A DNA stretch of 64,000 nucleotides. It comes from Nonomuraea coxensis DSM 45129. Lineage in GTDB: Bacteria > Actinomycetota > Actinomycetes > Streptosporangiales > Streptosporangiaceae. The translations under genes were made by a program, and so were the position numbers. Shown one piece after another: positions 43,104 to 51,461 of this stretch (its first letter is position 1; each line of letters opens with the position of its first letter). The notes under the pieces were generated by a model, which was not told the DNA's origin, searched no databases, and saw nothing but the letters and a program-made list of their open reading frames with translations. Where the stretch lies: contig NZ_CP068985.1 in the NCBI RefSeq assembly GCF_019397265.1, positions 2,894,501-2,958,500 of the forward strand, read 5' to 3'.

Positions 43104-43888
43104 CCCGCCTCCTCGGGGCCAGAGGCAGTGCGTAGGACGCCTCGGCGCAGCAACCAATGGCGGTAGCCGAGATAGGCGACGAACAGGGCGCGGTCGCACG
43201 CGCCGCGCCAGAACCGCCAGCCGCGTCGGCCGCTGCCGCGCTCCCGATGTTCGATGGGCACCTCGACCCACTGGTGGCCGATCTCGGCGACCCGCGCGGT
43301 GATCTCGGTCGAACAGTTCATCCCGCCCGCCTCCAGCGGCAGCGCCCGGAACAGCGGGCCGTGCACCACCTTGAAGACCGAGTTGAAGTCGCGGTAGCGC
43401 GTGCGGTGCAGCAGGTTGCTGATCGCGCCGCTGGCTGCCGACCCCCACCGGTACGCCAGGCCGTCGGCCTTCCTGATCCGGGCACCGGAGAACGCCATGG
43501 CCTCCCCTGCCTGGACCCTCGGCAGGACGCGGTCGAGGTTCGCGATGGGAAACTGCCCGTCGGAGTCGAGCAGTACGACCCAGTCGAACCGGGTGCGGGC
43601 GATGGCGGCGGCGATCGCGGCGCCCGCCCCGCGGTTGTGCTCGAACGTGACGACCACCAGCTGAGGGCAGTCGTACGACAACCCGGCCAGGACGGCGCTC
43701 GTGGCGTCAACGCTGCCGTCGTCGCAGACGACGATCTCCCACTCGCCGACCGACGGATGCCGCTCCAAGTACTCCCGCCACTCGGTGACCACGGCCGCGA
43801 TGGTGTCCGCCTCGTTGTAGGCGGGCGCCGCCACGGAGACATCGACGGTGCGGGTAGAGGTCGGGAGGCCGCGGGGAAAGGTCAGCAT
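43100..43888 (-). CDS. GT2-family glycosyltransferase (DPM-like)
   Basis: 262 residues. The motifs are VAAPAYNEADTIAAVV, VCDDGSVDATSAVL and the DxD-type LLDSDGQFPIANL, followed by DFNSVFKVV. It resembles polyprenyl-phosphate hexosyltransferases. A short hydrophobic C-terminal segment (FVAYLGYRHWLL) may tether it to the membrane. It likely makes the lipid-linked sugar that starts or feeds the glycan. Confidence 0.9.
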   Translation of the reverse strand: MLTFPRGLPTSTRTVDVSVAAPAYNEADTIAAVVTEWREYLERHPSVGEWEIVVCDDGSVDATSAVLAGLSYDCPQLVVVTFEHNRGAGAAIAAAIARTRFDWVVLLDSDGQFPIANLDRVLPRVQAGEAMAFSGARIRKADGLAYRWGSAASGAISNLLHRTRYRDFNSVFKVVHGPLFRALPLEAGGMNCSTEITARVAEIGHQWVEVPIEHRERGSGRRGWRFWRGACDRALFVAYLGYRHWLLRRGVLRTASGPEEAG

Positions 43889-43946
43889 GGTTCCACCTCC
43901 TCTGGCTTCGGGTGAACGGGTGGGCTGGTTCCGACGACGAGGCCGG

Positions 43947-44666
43947 TCATCGCACCCGGGCGGAGGACGCGAGTCCCAGCAGGCGATCGATCCACCGGTC
44001 CAGCGGGAGCAGCGCGACCCCGACGACGATCGGGACGTGCGCCAGCGCGAACAGGATCGTCGCGCCGAAAGAGATGGGGCCGCCGGTGAACACCGCGATG
44101 TGGGGGGCGTCGATACGTTCGGGGATCGGGATGGGGTTCACCAGCTGCCACATGATGTCGAGGAAGCCGGAGAACACGATGAGGACGCCGTTCACCGCGA
44201 TCTTGAGGCAGTTTCCGGGGCTTCCGCCCCCCAGCCGGTAGGCCGCGGCCACGCTCAGCACGATCCCGGGATAAAGCAGCAGGTAGAGGTGCGTGTAGAA
44301 GCCGTCACCCTGCACGCGGGCGGTGTCGCCGTAGTAGAAGTAGCTGATTCTGGGGAGCACGTAGCCGGTGAAGAAGACGAGCGGGACGTACAGCAGCCAG
44401 TACAGGCGCCGCGATGCCCATGGGAAGAACGCGATCCCGCAGCACAGACAGGCGAACGCCAACAGCTTGAGGCCGAGTTGCCACGCCGCCTGGATCTCCC
44501 GGCCGTGCGGCGTGGCCAGCCAGACGAACGCGGCTCCGCCCCCGCCTCCGAGCAGGGCGATCCACCAAAGGTGAGGAGCCCAGGCGCGCGGTGACCTGAG
44601 AACGATGTCGCCGGGCAAGGGATTCTTCTCACTCACTAAATGCGGGGCGTCACTGTCCGCCGTCAT
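43947..44666 (-). CDS. Integral membrane protein, unknown function
   Basis: 239 residues from ATG 44666, chosen for GGAGG upstream. About six hydrophobic segments are visible (for example WWIALLGGGGGAAFVWLA and LLYVPLVFFTGYVLP), with no catalytic motif I recognise. It is the first gene of the minus-strand glycan operon, 58 bases before the GT2. The YFYYGDTARVQGDGFYTHLY loop might face the active site of a partner enzyme. Confidence 0.75.
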   Translation of the reverse strand: MTADSDAPHLVSEKNPLPGDIVLRSPRAWAPHLWWIALLGGGGGAAFVWLATPHGREIQAAWQLGLKLLAFACLCCGIAFFPWASRRLYWLLYVPLVFFTGYVLPRISYFYYGDTARVQGDGFYTHLYLLLYPGIVLSVAAAYRLGGGSPGNCLKIAVNGVLIVFSGFLDIMWQLVNPIPIPERIDAPHIAVFTGGPISFGATILFALAHVPIVVGVALLPLDRWIDRLLGLASSARVR

Positions 44667-45024
44667 CGACCGGCCTCCGGGGAAGATAAAGGAAAGGCGC
44701 ACGTGCTGCGCGCAAGGGAGTTCTACGGGCAAAAGACTGTGGCCAACTTCGCCTTACTGTCAACACCCTTGCAATAATTCCCGCAGGTCAGAAAGGGAGA
44801 TCACGCTGACGAGCTGAAATGAGTTTCCCTTGGTGCCGCATCTTGCAATGGGCGGAAGGACGATTGAACTTTGGTCGACGAAAGGTGGCGAAGGGAAGAG
44901 GTCGCCAGCAGCGGGGACAGAAGTAAGGGTGGCGCCTGCGATTCCGAAAAGGCGCAGAGTGAATCGCAGGATGTTGTCGCACTTCTTGCCTGCCGAAGCC
45001 CCGTTCCATGGAACGAGGTCACGT
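44667..45024. other. Promoter region of the glycan operon; no gene
   Basis: About 360 bases. The part near 44667-44840 is A/T-rich and should contain the operon promoter on the minus strand. CTTGCAATAATT at about 44770 and ATCTTGCAATGG at about 44846 resemble the TTGCAA elements at the amylase genes. No open frame here looks real. Confidence 0.45.
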
Positions 45025-45057
45025 CCACGGGCTGGGCGGTCGACGCCCAGCCCGTGG
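45025..45057 (-). terminator. Strong hairpin after the large amylase gene
   Basis: CCACGGGCTGGGC (45025-45037) and GCCCAGCCCGTGG (45045-45057) make a perfect 13-bp stem with a 7-base loop, 14 bases past the stop at 45071. Confidence 0.85.
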
Positions 45058-45070
45058 CGATGGGTCCGGG

Positions 45071-48000
45071 CTAGCCGGCGAGGCTGACGCCTCGGGCGGT
45101 CAGCAGCGCCCCCTGCGCGTCGCGCTCCACGGCCACGACCTGGCCGCGGCGCGCCTGGTCGATCAGGTCCTCGTCACGCGGATCCACGCGGAGAGCGGCG
45201 TAGGAGGCCCACTCGGGCCAGGCGGCCCGCTGCTCGTCGGTGAGCGCGCCCGGCACCAGGCGGATGATGCGGTAGTCGCCGGTCAGCTCGCCCTTGTCGT
45301 GGCCGATGCCGTCCGGGGCGAACGCCAGGGTGTACTGGCGCGCGGATCCGGGCCGGACGTTCCACGCGATGGTGGAGCGGTCGATCCAGTGTGCCTCCGC
45401 CTTGTCGAGGTCCACGTCGGCGACGCGGGCCGGCGGCTGGGGCAGGACGTCGCCCGGCGAAGCGGCCAAGCGCCACACTTCGTGACCGGTGGTCGCCACA
45501 TCCAGCGACTGGTTGTCGGGAAGGTCCTTCTCGTCGCCCTTGTGCAGGATGTAGCTCACGTTCTTGCCACCCTCGGTGAGCGGCACCTCGAAGACCGCGC
45601 CGAACGCGTCGTACCGGGCCGGTCGCAGCGGCGCCGACCATTCGGTGGGCTGCCGGACGTCACCCCACAGGTGCAGCCCCCAGCCGTCGTAGTCGCCGCC
45701 GGGTCGCCGGTAGTGCAGGACCATGGTGTTACGAGCCGCGGCCTCCGAAGGATGCACCTGCTCGGAACCCGAGTTCACGTACGCCTCCGCCTGACGGCCG
45801 GGCGTCACCGACTGGTCGCCCCCGGGGTCCTTGGCGTCGCCGCGGTGGATCACGAAGTTCACCGGCACATCCGCGTCACGCACCGGGACCCGCCAGTACA
45901 GCCCGAACGCGTCGGTTCCGTCGGGCACGCGCGGCTCGCTCCACTGCGTGGCCGCGCCGTCGGCCAGGCCCTCGCCCCACAGATGCAGGCCCCAGCCGGT
46001 GTAGGCCGCGTCCGGCCGGTTGTAGCGGATGGTCACGAACCCTTGGGCGGCGGCCCGGGAGACGTGCACGTCCTGTTTGCCCTGGACGAGCCAGATCTCA
46101 CCGTTCCGCGCCGGATTGACGGTGCGTGGAGCCCCGTCGGCTCCGTCGGCGCCGCGAACGGTCAGGGTGACGTTCGCGGCGTTCTCCCGGAGCTTGATCC
46201 AGGCGAAGCGGCCGAACGCGTCCTGGCCGGTGAGCGGCGCGGCGCCCGGCTGCGCGACGTCGCCTGAGACCTCCAGGTCCCAGCCGTCGTAGTCGCCTCC
46301 CGGCCGCGCGTAGTGCACCACCAGCCAATCGCGCCGCGCCGCCCCGGGCTCCGGCGCCTGCGGCTCGGGGCCGACCACGGCGGAGGCCCTGGCCGAGGCC
46401 AGCCGTCCCGCGGAGTCCTCGACGACCGCCTTGTAGATGACGGGGGTCCCCGCCCGCAGCCCTGTCAGATCGTGGAAGACGCGGAAGGTGCGCCCGTTGG
46501 GCGCCGTGTCGGTGCCGAGCACCCGCCACGGTCCCGAGCCGGCCTTCGCGGCGAAGGTGACGCGGTCGAAGCCGGTGCCGGGAACGGTCGCCTTGATCTC
46601 GACGCGACCGTCGCCGTCGGCGCCGCGGATCTCGGCGCCCGGCAGTTCGAGGGCGATGGACGGGCGCGCGGCGGGCGCGTCGAGCGGACGCGCCGCCTTG
46701 TAGACAACGGCCGACAGCGGCGGGACGGTGGTGGTGAGGACGCGCCCGGCGTCGGCGCGCAGAACGTCGGGACCGGTGCCGTACAGCCTGGTGAAGCTCA
46801 TGCCCGCCGTGTAGGTGGGGATGGCGGCCTTGGCCGGCTGCTCGGCGTTGTTCACCGCGACGACGTACTCGACGCGCCGCCCGGCGTCGATGCGGGAGAA
46901 GGCGTACACGCCGCCCTGCGCGAGGCGCTCGATCTGCGCGCCGTCGGCCAGGGTCGGGTGGGTGTCGCGGAGCCGGGCCAGGGCGGCGATCCCCTTGTAG
47001 AGCGGGTGGCCGGTGTCGTAGTTGTCCGTCGCGTGCGTGGACGTGGTGCCGATCAGGTCGTCCGACAGATAGGACGCCGCCTTCGAGGCGAACATCGGCT
47101 GCCGCGCGTCCCTGTCGCCGCCCTTGCCGGTGAAGCCCTGCTCGTCACCGTAGTAGACGACCGGCTGACCGCGCGTCAGGTACATCAGCTCGTGCGTGAG
47201 CAGGTCCCGGCGCAGCAGCTCCTCGTCGCTCGCGCCCGGATTGTCCTGCGCCAGGAAGCGGCCGATGCGGCCCATGTCGTGGTTGCCGAGGAACGTGGGC
47301 AGGCTGGAGGCGTCGGAGTCGGCGTCCGTGTAGGAGTCGTCGGCGGCGTACAGGCGTGACAGGCGGCTCGCGTCAGCGGTGCCGCCGCCGTACGACCGCG
47401 CGGCCTCCTGGAACGGGAAGTCCAGAGTGGCGTCCATGCCACCGCGGGTGGAGTAGCGGCTGGTCTCGGACGGGTCGCTGGAGTACACCTCGCCGAACAT
47501 GAAGAACCGCTCGTTGCCGAGCTTGGCGGCGTAGCCGTGCAGCGCGGGGGAGAAGCGCTCCCAGAACTCCATGTTGACGTGCTTGGCGGTGTCGATGCGG
47601 AAGCCGTCGATGTCGGTCTCCCGCACCCACGTGCGGTAAATGTCGATCATCCCTTGGACGACTTCGGGCCGCTCGGTCCACAGGTCGTCGAGCTGGGAGA
47701 AGTCACCGTGCTGCGAGCTCTCCCCGGCGAAGGTGGAGTCGCCCCTGTTGTGGTACATGGTGACGTCGTTCAACCACGCGGGCTTCTTGACGACGCCGTC
47801 CACGGGCACGGGCGTGTACGGGAACGCCCCTTCGTCCACCTTCGGGAACGGCTTCGAGCCGTCGGTGTGGTCGCCGTCGTCGAAGGGCTTGCCCGTCGCG
47901 TCGACGTACGGATAGGCGGCCTTGGACCGGTAGCCGTACTGCTTCTCCTTGTAGTCGATGCCGTCGGCGGTGTGGTTGGTGATGATGTCGAAGAAGACTT

Positions 48001-48562
48001 TCATCCCGCGCCGGTGCGCCTCTTTGACCAGCTTCTTCATGTCGGCGTTGGTGCCGAGATGGGGGTCGATGGAGGTGAAGTCGGTGATCCAGTAGCCGTG
48101 GTAGCCGGCCGTCGTCCCCTGCACGGGACGGTTGCGGAACGCCGGTGTGATCCACAGCGCCGTGGTGCCCAGGCCCTTGATGTAGTCGAGCCTGGCCATC
48201 AGCCCCGCGAGGTCTCCACCCTGGTAGAAACCGGTGTCGGTGGGGTCGAAACCGGTGGCGAGTCGGTCGCCGGACAGCCCGCCACGGTCGTTGCCAGGAG
48301 TGCCGTTGGCGAAGCGGTCCGTCATGGCGAAGTAGAACCGCTCGCGGCTCAGCGGGAGGTCGCGGCGCTGTCTGGCCAGCTGCCGGTCGCTCGGCTCGCG
48401 GTCGCCCATCCCTTGAAGGGCGGACGGCGCCGTGCCGGCCTGGTGGTGAGCGGCTGCCTGGGCGGGAACGGGTGGCGTGAGGGGGAGGAGCAAGGGGAGC
48501 GCGAGGAAGGCGGACGCCAGCCCGAGCTTGCGTAACCGATGAGAAGGGGTGTTCAGGGGCAC
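45071..48562 (-). CDS. Secreted GH13 amylase with pullulanase-type CBM41 modules; pullulanase half absent
   Basis: 1163 residues from GTG 48562 (GGAGG upstream). A signal peptide ends at PAQA. The GH13 barrel has DGFRIDTAKHV (nucleophile Asp), FMFGEVYS (acid Glu) and FLGNHDMGRIG. An Ig-like domain is followed by three PUD/CBM41-like modules: VVHYARPGGDYDGWDL, TIRYNRPDAAYTGWGLHLWG and VLHYRRPGGDYDGWGLHLWG. The chain then enters the segment that precedes the second catalytic domain of actinobacterial amylopullulanases (DLDKAEAHWIDRSTIAWNV) and stops at ARGVSLAG. It should bind and cut branched alpha-glucans but lacks the debranching half. Confidence 0.87.
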   Translation of the reverse strand: MPLNTPSHRLRKLGLASAFLALPLLLPLTPPVPAQAAAHHQAGTAPSALQGMGDREPSDRQLARQRRDLPLSRERFYFAMTDRFANGTPGNDRGGLSGDRLATGFDPTDTGFYQGGDLAGLMARLDYIKGLGTTALWITPAFRNRPVQGTTAGYHGYWITDFTSIDPHLGTNADMKKLVKEAHRRGMKVFFDIITNHTADGIDYKEKQYGYRSKAAYPYVDATGKPFDDGDHTDGSKPFPKVDEGAFPYTPVPVDGVVKKPAWLNDVTMYHNRGDSTFAGESSQHGDFSQLDDLWTERPEVVQGMIDIYRTWVRETDIDGFRIDTAKHVNMEFWERFSPALHGYAAKLGNERFFMFGEVYSSDPSETSRYSTRGGMDATLDFPFQEAARSYGGGTADASRLSRLYAADDSYTDADSDASSLPTFLGNHDMGRIGRFLAQDNPGASDEELLRRDLLTHELMYLTRGQPVVYYGDEQGFTGKGGDRDARQPMFASKAASYLSDDLIGTTSTHATDNYDTGHPLYKGIAALARLRDTHPTLADGAQIERLAQGGVYAFSRIDAGRRVEYVVAVNNAEQPAKAAIPTYTAGMSFTRLYGTGPDVLRADAGRVLTTTVPPLSAVVYKAARPLDAPAARPSIALELPGAEIRGADGDGRVEIKATVPGTGFDRVTFAAKAGSGPWRVLGTDTAPNGRTFRVFHDLTGLRAGTPVIYKAVVEDSAGRLASARASAVVGPEPQAPEPGAARRDWLVVHYARPGGDYDGWDLEVSGDVAQPGAAPLTGQDAFGRFAWIKLRENAANVTLTVRGADGADGAPRTVNPARNGEIWLVQGKQDVHVSRAAAQGFVTIRYNRPDAAYTGWGLHLWGEGLADGAATQWSEPRVPDGTDAFGLYWRVPVRDADVPVNFVIHRGDAKDPGGDQSVTPGRQAEAYVNSGSEQVHPSEAAARNTMVLHYRRPGGDYDGWGLHLWGDVRQPTEWSAPLRPARYDAFGAVFEVPLTEGGKNVSYILHKGDEKDLPDNQSLDVATTGHEVWRLAASPGDVLPQPPARVADVDLDKAEAHWIDRSTIAWNVRPGSARQYTLAFAPDGIGHDKGELTGDYRIIRLVPGALTDEQRAAWPEWASYAALRVDPRDEDLIDQARRGQVVAVERDAQGALLTARGVSLAG

Positions 48563-48629
48563 GGCGGCCTCCAGAGGGCGATCAGGGTGCGCAACTAGTT
48601 CCCGGAAACTACCTAGGAGATGAAGCTTC

Positions 48630-48655
48630 TGCAAGAGTTTGCAAGACAGTTGCAG
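48630..48655. promoter_or_regulatory. Triple TGCAAG-type repeat between divergent amylase and LacI genes
   Basis: TGCAAG at 48630 and 48640 and TTGCAG at 48650 are spaced about one helical turn apart. Streptomyces MalR-type LacI regulators act at similar TGCAAG/CTTGCA sequences in amylase and malE promoters, so this is a likely operator set. Confidence 0.55.
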
Positions 48656-48799
48656 GGACGGAACTGGACGACGGACGCCCTGGAGGGCGTCATGTCAGGC
48701 GTTCGGCTCCTCTCGGCAGGCCACCGAGTGCTGCTTCCGCTTGTAAAGCGGGCAAAGGCGCGGGTCATGGTGGGAAGGGAAGACGGTAAAATCACCGGC

Positions 48800-49825
48800 A
48801 TGACCATGCGCCTCGCCGACATCGCCGCCCAAGCGGGCGTGAGTGAGGCGACTGTGAGCCGGGTGCTCAACGGCAGACCCGGTGTGGCGGCCGACACCAG
48901 GCAGGCCGTCCTCACCGCCCTTGACGTGCTGGGCTACGAGCGTCCGTTGAAGCTGCGGCAGAACCAGACCGGGCTGATCGGCCTGATCCTGCCCGAGCTC
49001 AACAACCCCATCTTCCCGGCGTTCGCGCAGGTCATAGAGAGCGCTCTGGTGTTGTCGGGCTACACGGCCGTGCTGTGCACGCAGACTCCTGGCGGCGTCA
49101 CGGAAGACGACTACACCACCCTGCTGCTGGAGCGCGGCGTCGCCGGAATCATCTTCGTCAACGGGCTGCACGCCGACTCGCGCTCCGACCGCACCCGCTA
49201 CGTGCGGCTGGCCGAGCTGGGCCTGCCAATGGTGCTCATCAACGGCTTCCGTCCCGACATCCCCGCGCACTTCATCTCCAACGACGACGTCGCCGCGCTC
49301 GACATGGGGGTCAACCACCTGGTGTCTCTGGGCCACCGGCGGATCGGGCTCGCGGTCGGGCAGGAGCGTTTCGTTCCGACCATCCGAAAGACGCAGGGAT
49401 TCGAGCGCGGCATGGCCGCCTACGCCGGCGTCACCGACGTCTCCGAGCTGGTCGTCAACACCCTCTACACCGTCGAGGGCGGCCAGTCCGCGGCGCAGCA
49501 GCTGCTGGAGCGCGGCTGCACGGCCATCTGCTGCGGCAGCGACATCATGGCCATCGGCGCGATCAGGGGCGCCCGCAACCTCGGGCTTCGCGTCCCGGAG
49601 GACGTCTCGGTCGTGGGCTTCGACGACACGCCGATGACGGCCTACCTCGACCCGCCACTGACCACCATCAGGCAACCGGTCCGCGACATGGCCCTGGCGG
49701 CCGTCGCGAGCCTGCTGGACGAGATCCAGGGCCTGCCCGCGCCTCGCGCGGAGCTGTTGCACCGCCCTGAGCTGGTGGTCCGCCGCTCGACGGCTCCGGT
49801 CCGCGCCGCCGTTCCCACCAGCTGA
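48800..49825 (+). CDS. LacI-family maltose-type regulator (MalR-like)
   Basis: 341 residues from ATG 48800; the frame is open further upstream (ATG 48767 is possible) and no ribosome site decides. The HTH is MRLADIAAQAGVSEATVSRV with hinge helix LNGRPGV. The periplasmic-binding-like core has FVNGLHADSRSDRTRY and VVGFDDTPMTAYLDPPLTT. It is divergent from the large amylase and precedes malE-like genes, so it probably represses both until maltodextrin is present. A paralogue lies at 54932. Confidence 0.9.
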   Translation: MTMRLADIAAQAGVSEATVSRVLNGRPGVAADTRQAVLTALDVLGYERPLKLRQNQTGLIGLILPELNNPIFPAFAQVIESALVLSGYTAVLCTQTPGGVTEDDYTTLLLERGVAGIIFVNGLHADSRSDRTRYVRLAELGLPMVLINGFRPDIPAHFISNDDVAALDMGVNHLVSLGHRRIGLAVGQERFVPTIRKTQGFERGMAAYAGVTDVSELVVNTLYTVEGGQSAAQQLLERGCTAICCGSDIMAIGAIRGARNLGLRVPEDVSVVGFDDTPMTAYLDPPLTTIRQPVRDMALAAVASLLDEIQGLPAPRAELLHRPELVVRRSTAPVRAAVPTS

Positions 49826-50163
49826 CCCCTGCCGGATCCCGCGAGGTCCCGGCTTTCGCCGTGCCCTCTTGCGGGCGGAAGCCGGCGCGAACAACCGTCC
49901 CGTAACGGCGCCCCTCCACTGGGTTGGGCGGCCGCAAGCGGAATGTTCCCGATGCGCGTCCTATGTCCGAAAAGCTGCATCACTCGACTACATAGAGTGA
50001 TGATCTGACGCCTTGCTGCAAAGATAACGAAAAGAGTGTCTCTGTATGAAAGGTCTTTCAATCTTTCTTGCAGCCGCGTAACGTCCTCCTCACTTCCCAG
50101 GACCCCGGCGGCGAGGTACCGCAGGGCGTGTCCTCAACCCCGGCCTGAAACGAGGAGACAGAG
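49826..50163 (+). promoter_or_regulatory. Upstream region of the maltose transport operon
   Basis: No gene. CATCACTC (49978-49985) and GAGTGATG (49995-50002) form a hairpin. GCTGCAA (50015-50021) and TTGCAGC (50068-50074) are inverted copies of the LacI-type element, bracketing an A/T-rich promoter segment. The malE-like start follows with GAGGAG upstream. Confidence 0.55.
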
Positions 50164-51459
50164 ATGCGGCAAGCCCTTTCAGCCGTGACGATGGTCGCGG
50201 CACTCGCGCTCGCGGTCAGTGCGTGCGGCGGTGGCGGCGGCACCACGTCCTCGGCGGCGCCGTCCAGCGCGGCCCCCGCGGACCCGACCCAGATCAGCGG
50301 TGAGATCACCTGGTGGGACACCGTCCGTCCCGACAGTGAGGGCCCGACCTTCCAGAAGCTGATCAAGGAGTTCGAGGCCAAGTACCCGAAGATCAAGGTC
50401 AAGTACGTCAACGTCCCCTCCGACCAGGCGCAGAACCAGTTCCAGACCGCGGCCCAGGCTGGCACGGGCGCTCCTGACGTGATCCGCTCCGAGGTCGCTT
50501 GGACGTCGCAGTTCGCCGAGCTGGGCTACCTGCAACCGCTGGACGGCACCCGCGCGGTCGACAACGAGGCCGACTACCTGCCGGGCCCGCTGAGCAGCAC
50601 CAAGTACAACGGCAAGACGTGGGCGGTGCCGCAGGTCACCGACACGCTCGCGCTGCTGTACAACAAGCGGCTGCTGAAGGAGGCCGGCCACGACGAGGCC
50701 CCCAAGACGATGGCGGAGCTCAAGCAGACCGCCTTGGACGTCAAGGCCAAGGCCGGCGCCAACGGCCTGGCGCTGAACGTGGACGGCTACTTCCTCCTGC
50801 CGTTCATCTACGGCGAGGGCGGCGACCTCCTGGACGTCCAGAACAAGAAGGTCGTGGTCAACTCGCCGCAGAACGTCAAGGCGATGACCGAGCTGCAGGA
50901 CCTCATCACGTCGGGCGCGGCGGCCAAGCCGGCGCTGCAGGACAGCTACGCCAACGCGATGACCGCGCTCAAGGACGGCAAGACCGCGATGATCTACAAC
51001 GGCCCGTGGTCGCTGTCGGAGGTCTACCAGGGCAAGGAGTTCAAGGACAAGGAGAACCTCGGCATCGCCCCCGTGCCCGCCGGCTCCGCCAAGGCCGGCG
51101 CCCCCACCGGCGGCTGGAACCTGGCCGTCTACGCCGGTTCGAAGAACATCGAGGCGTCGTACGAGTTCCTGCGCTTCATGAGCTCCTCCACCTCGCTGGC
51201 CACCGTCTCCAGTGAGCTGGGCCTGCTGCCGACCCGTTCGTCGAGCTTCGACGACCCGAGGGTCAAGGCCAACCGGGACGTCGCGGTCTTCAAGCCGATC
51301 CTGGACACGGCGGTGCCGCGCCCCTGGATCCCCGAGGGCGGCCAGCTCTTCCAGCCTCTGCTCGAAGCCTTCCAGGGGCTCGTCGGCGGAGCCAAGCCAG
51401 AGGAGACGCTGAGCAAGACCGAGCAGCAGTTCCAGCAGGTCATGAAGGCCTGGAGCTGA
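50164..51459 (+). CDS. malE: Maltose/maltodextrin-binding lipoprotein (MalE-like)
   Basis: 431 residues. Lipobox AVSAC followed by a Gly/Ser/Pro linker. The mature fold is a family-1 binding protein: EITWWDTVRPDSEGPTFQKL, APDVIRSEVAWTSQFAELGY and MIYNGPWSLSEVY. It is the first gene of a malEFG-aglA-like operon with operator-like repeats upstream. No ATPase gene is present; actinomycete sugar importers usually share MsiK encoded elsewhere. Confidence 0.88.
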   Translation: MRQALSAVTMVAALALAVSACGGGGGTTSSAAPSSAAPADPTQISGEITWWDTVRPDSEGPTFQKLIKEFEAKYPKIKVKYVNVPSDQAQNQFQTAAQAGTGAPDVIRSEVAWTSQFAELGYLQPLDGTRAVDNEADYLPGPLSSTKYNGKTWAVPQVTDTLALLYNKRLLKEAGHDEAPKTMAELKQTALDVKAKAGANGLALNVDGYFLLPFIYGEGGDLLDVQNKKVVVNSPQNVKAMTELQDLITSGAAAKPALQDSYANAMTALKDGKTAMIYNGPWSLSEVYQGKEFKDKENLGIAPVPAGSAKAGAPTGGWNLAVYAGSKNIEASYEFLRFMSSSTSLATVSSELGLLPTRSSSFDDPRVKANRDVAVFKPILDTAVPRPWIPEGGQLFQPLLEAFQGLVGGAKPEETLSKTEQQFQQVMKAWS

Positions 51460-51461
51460 GC

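Noticed and set aside
45002-45015. CGTTCCATGGAACG palindrome as an operator
   Set aside because: It lies downstream of the amylase gene and next to its terminator, with no promoter in either direction close by.
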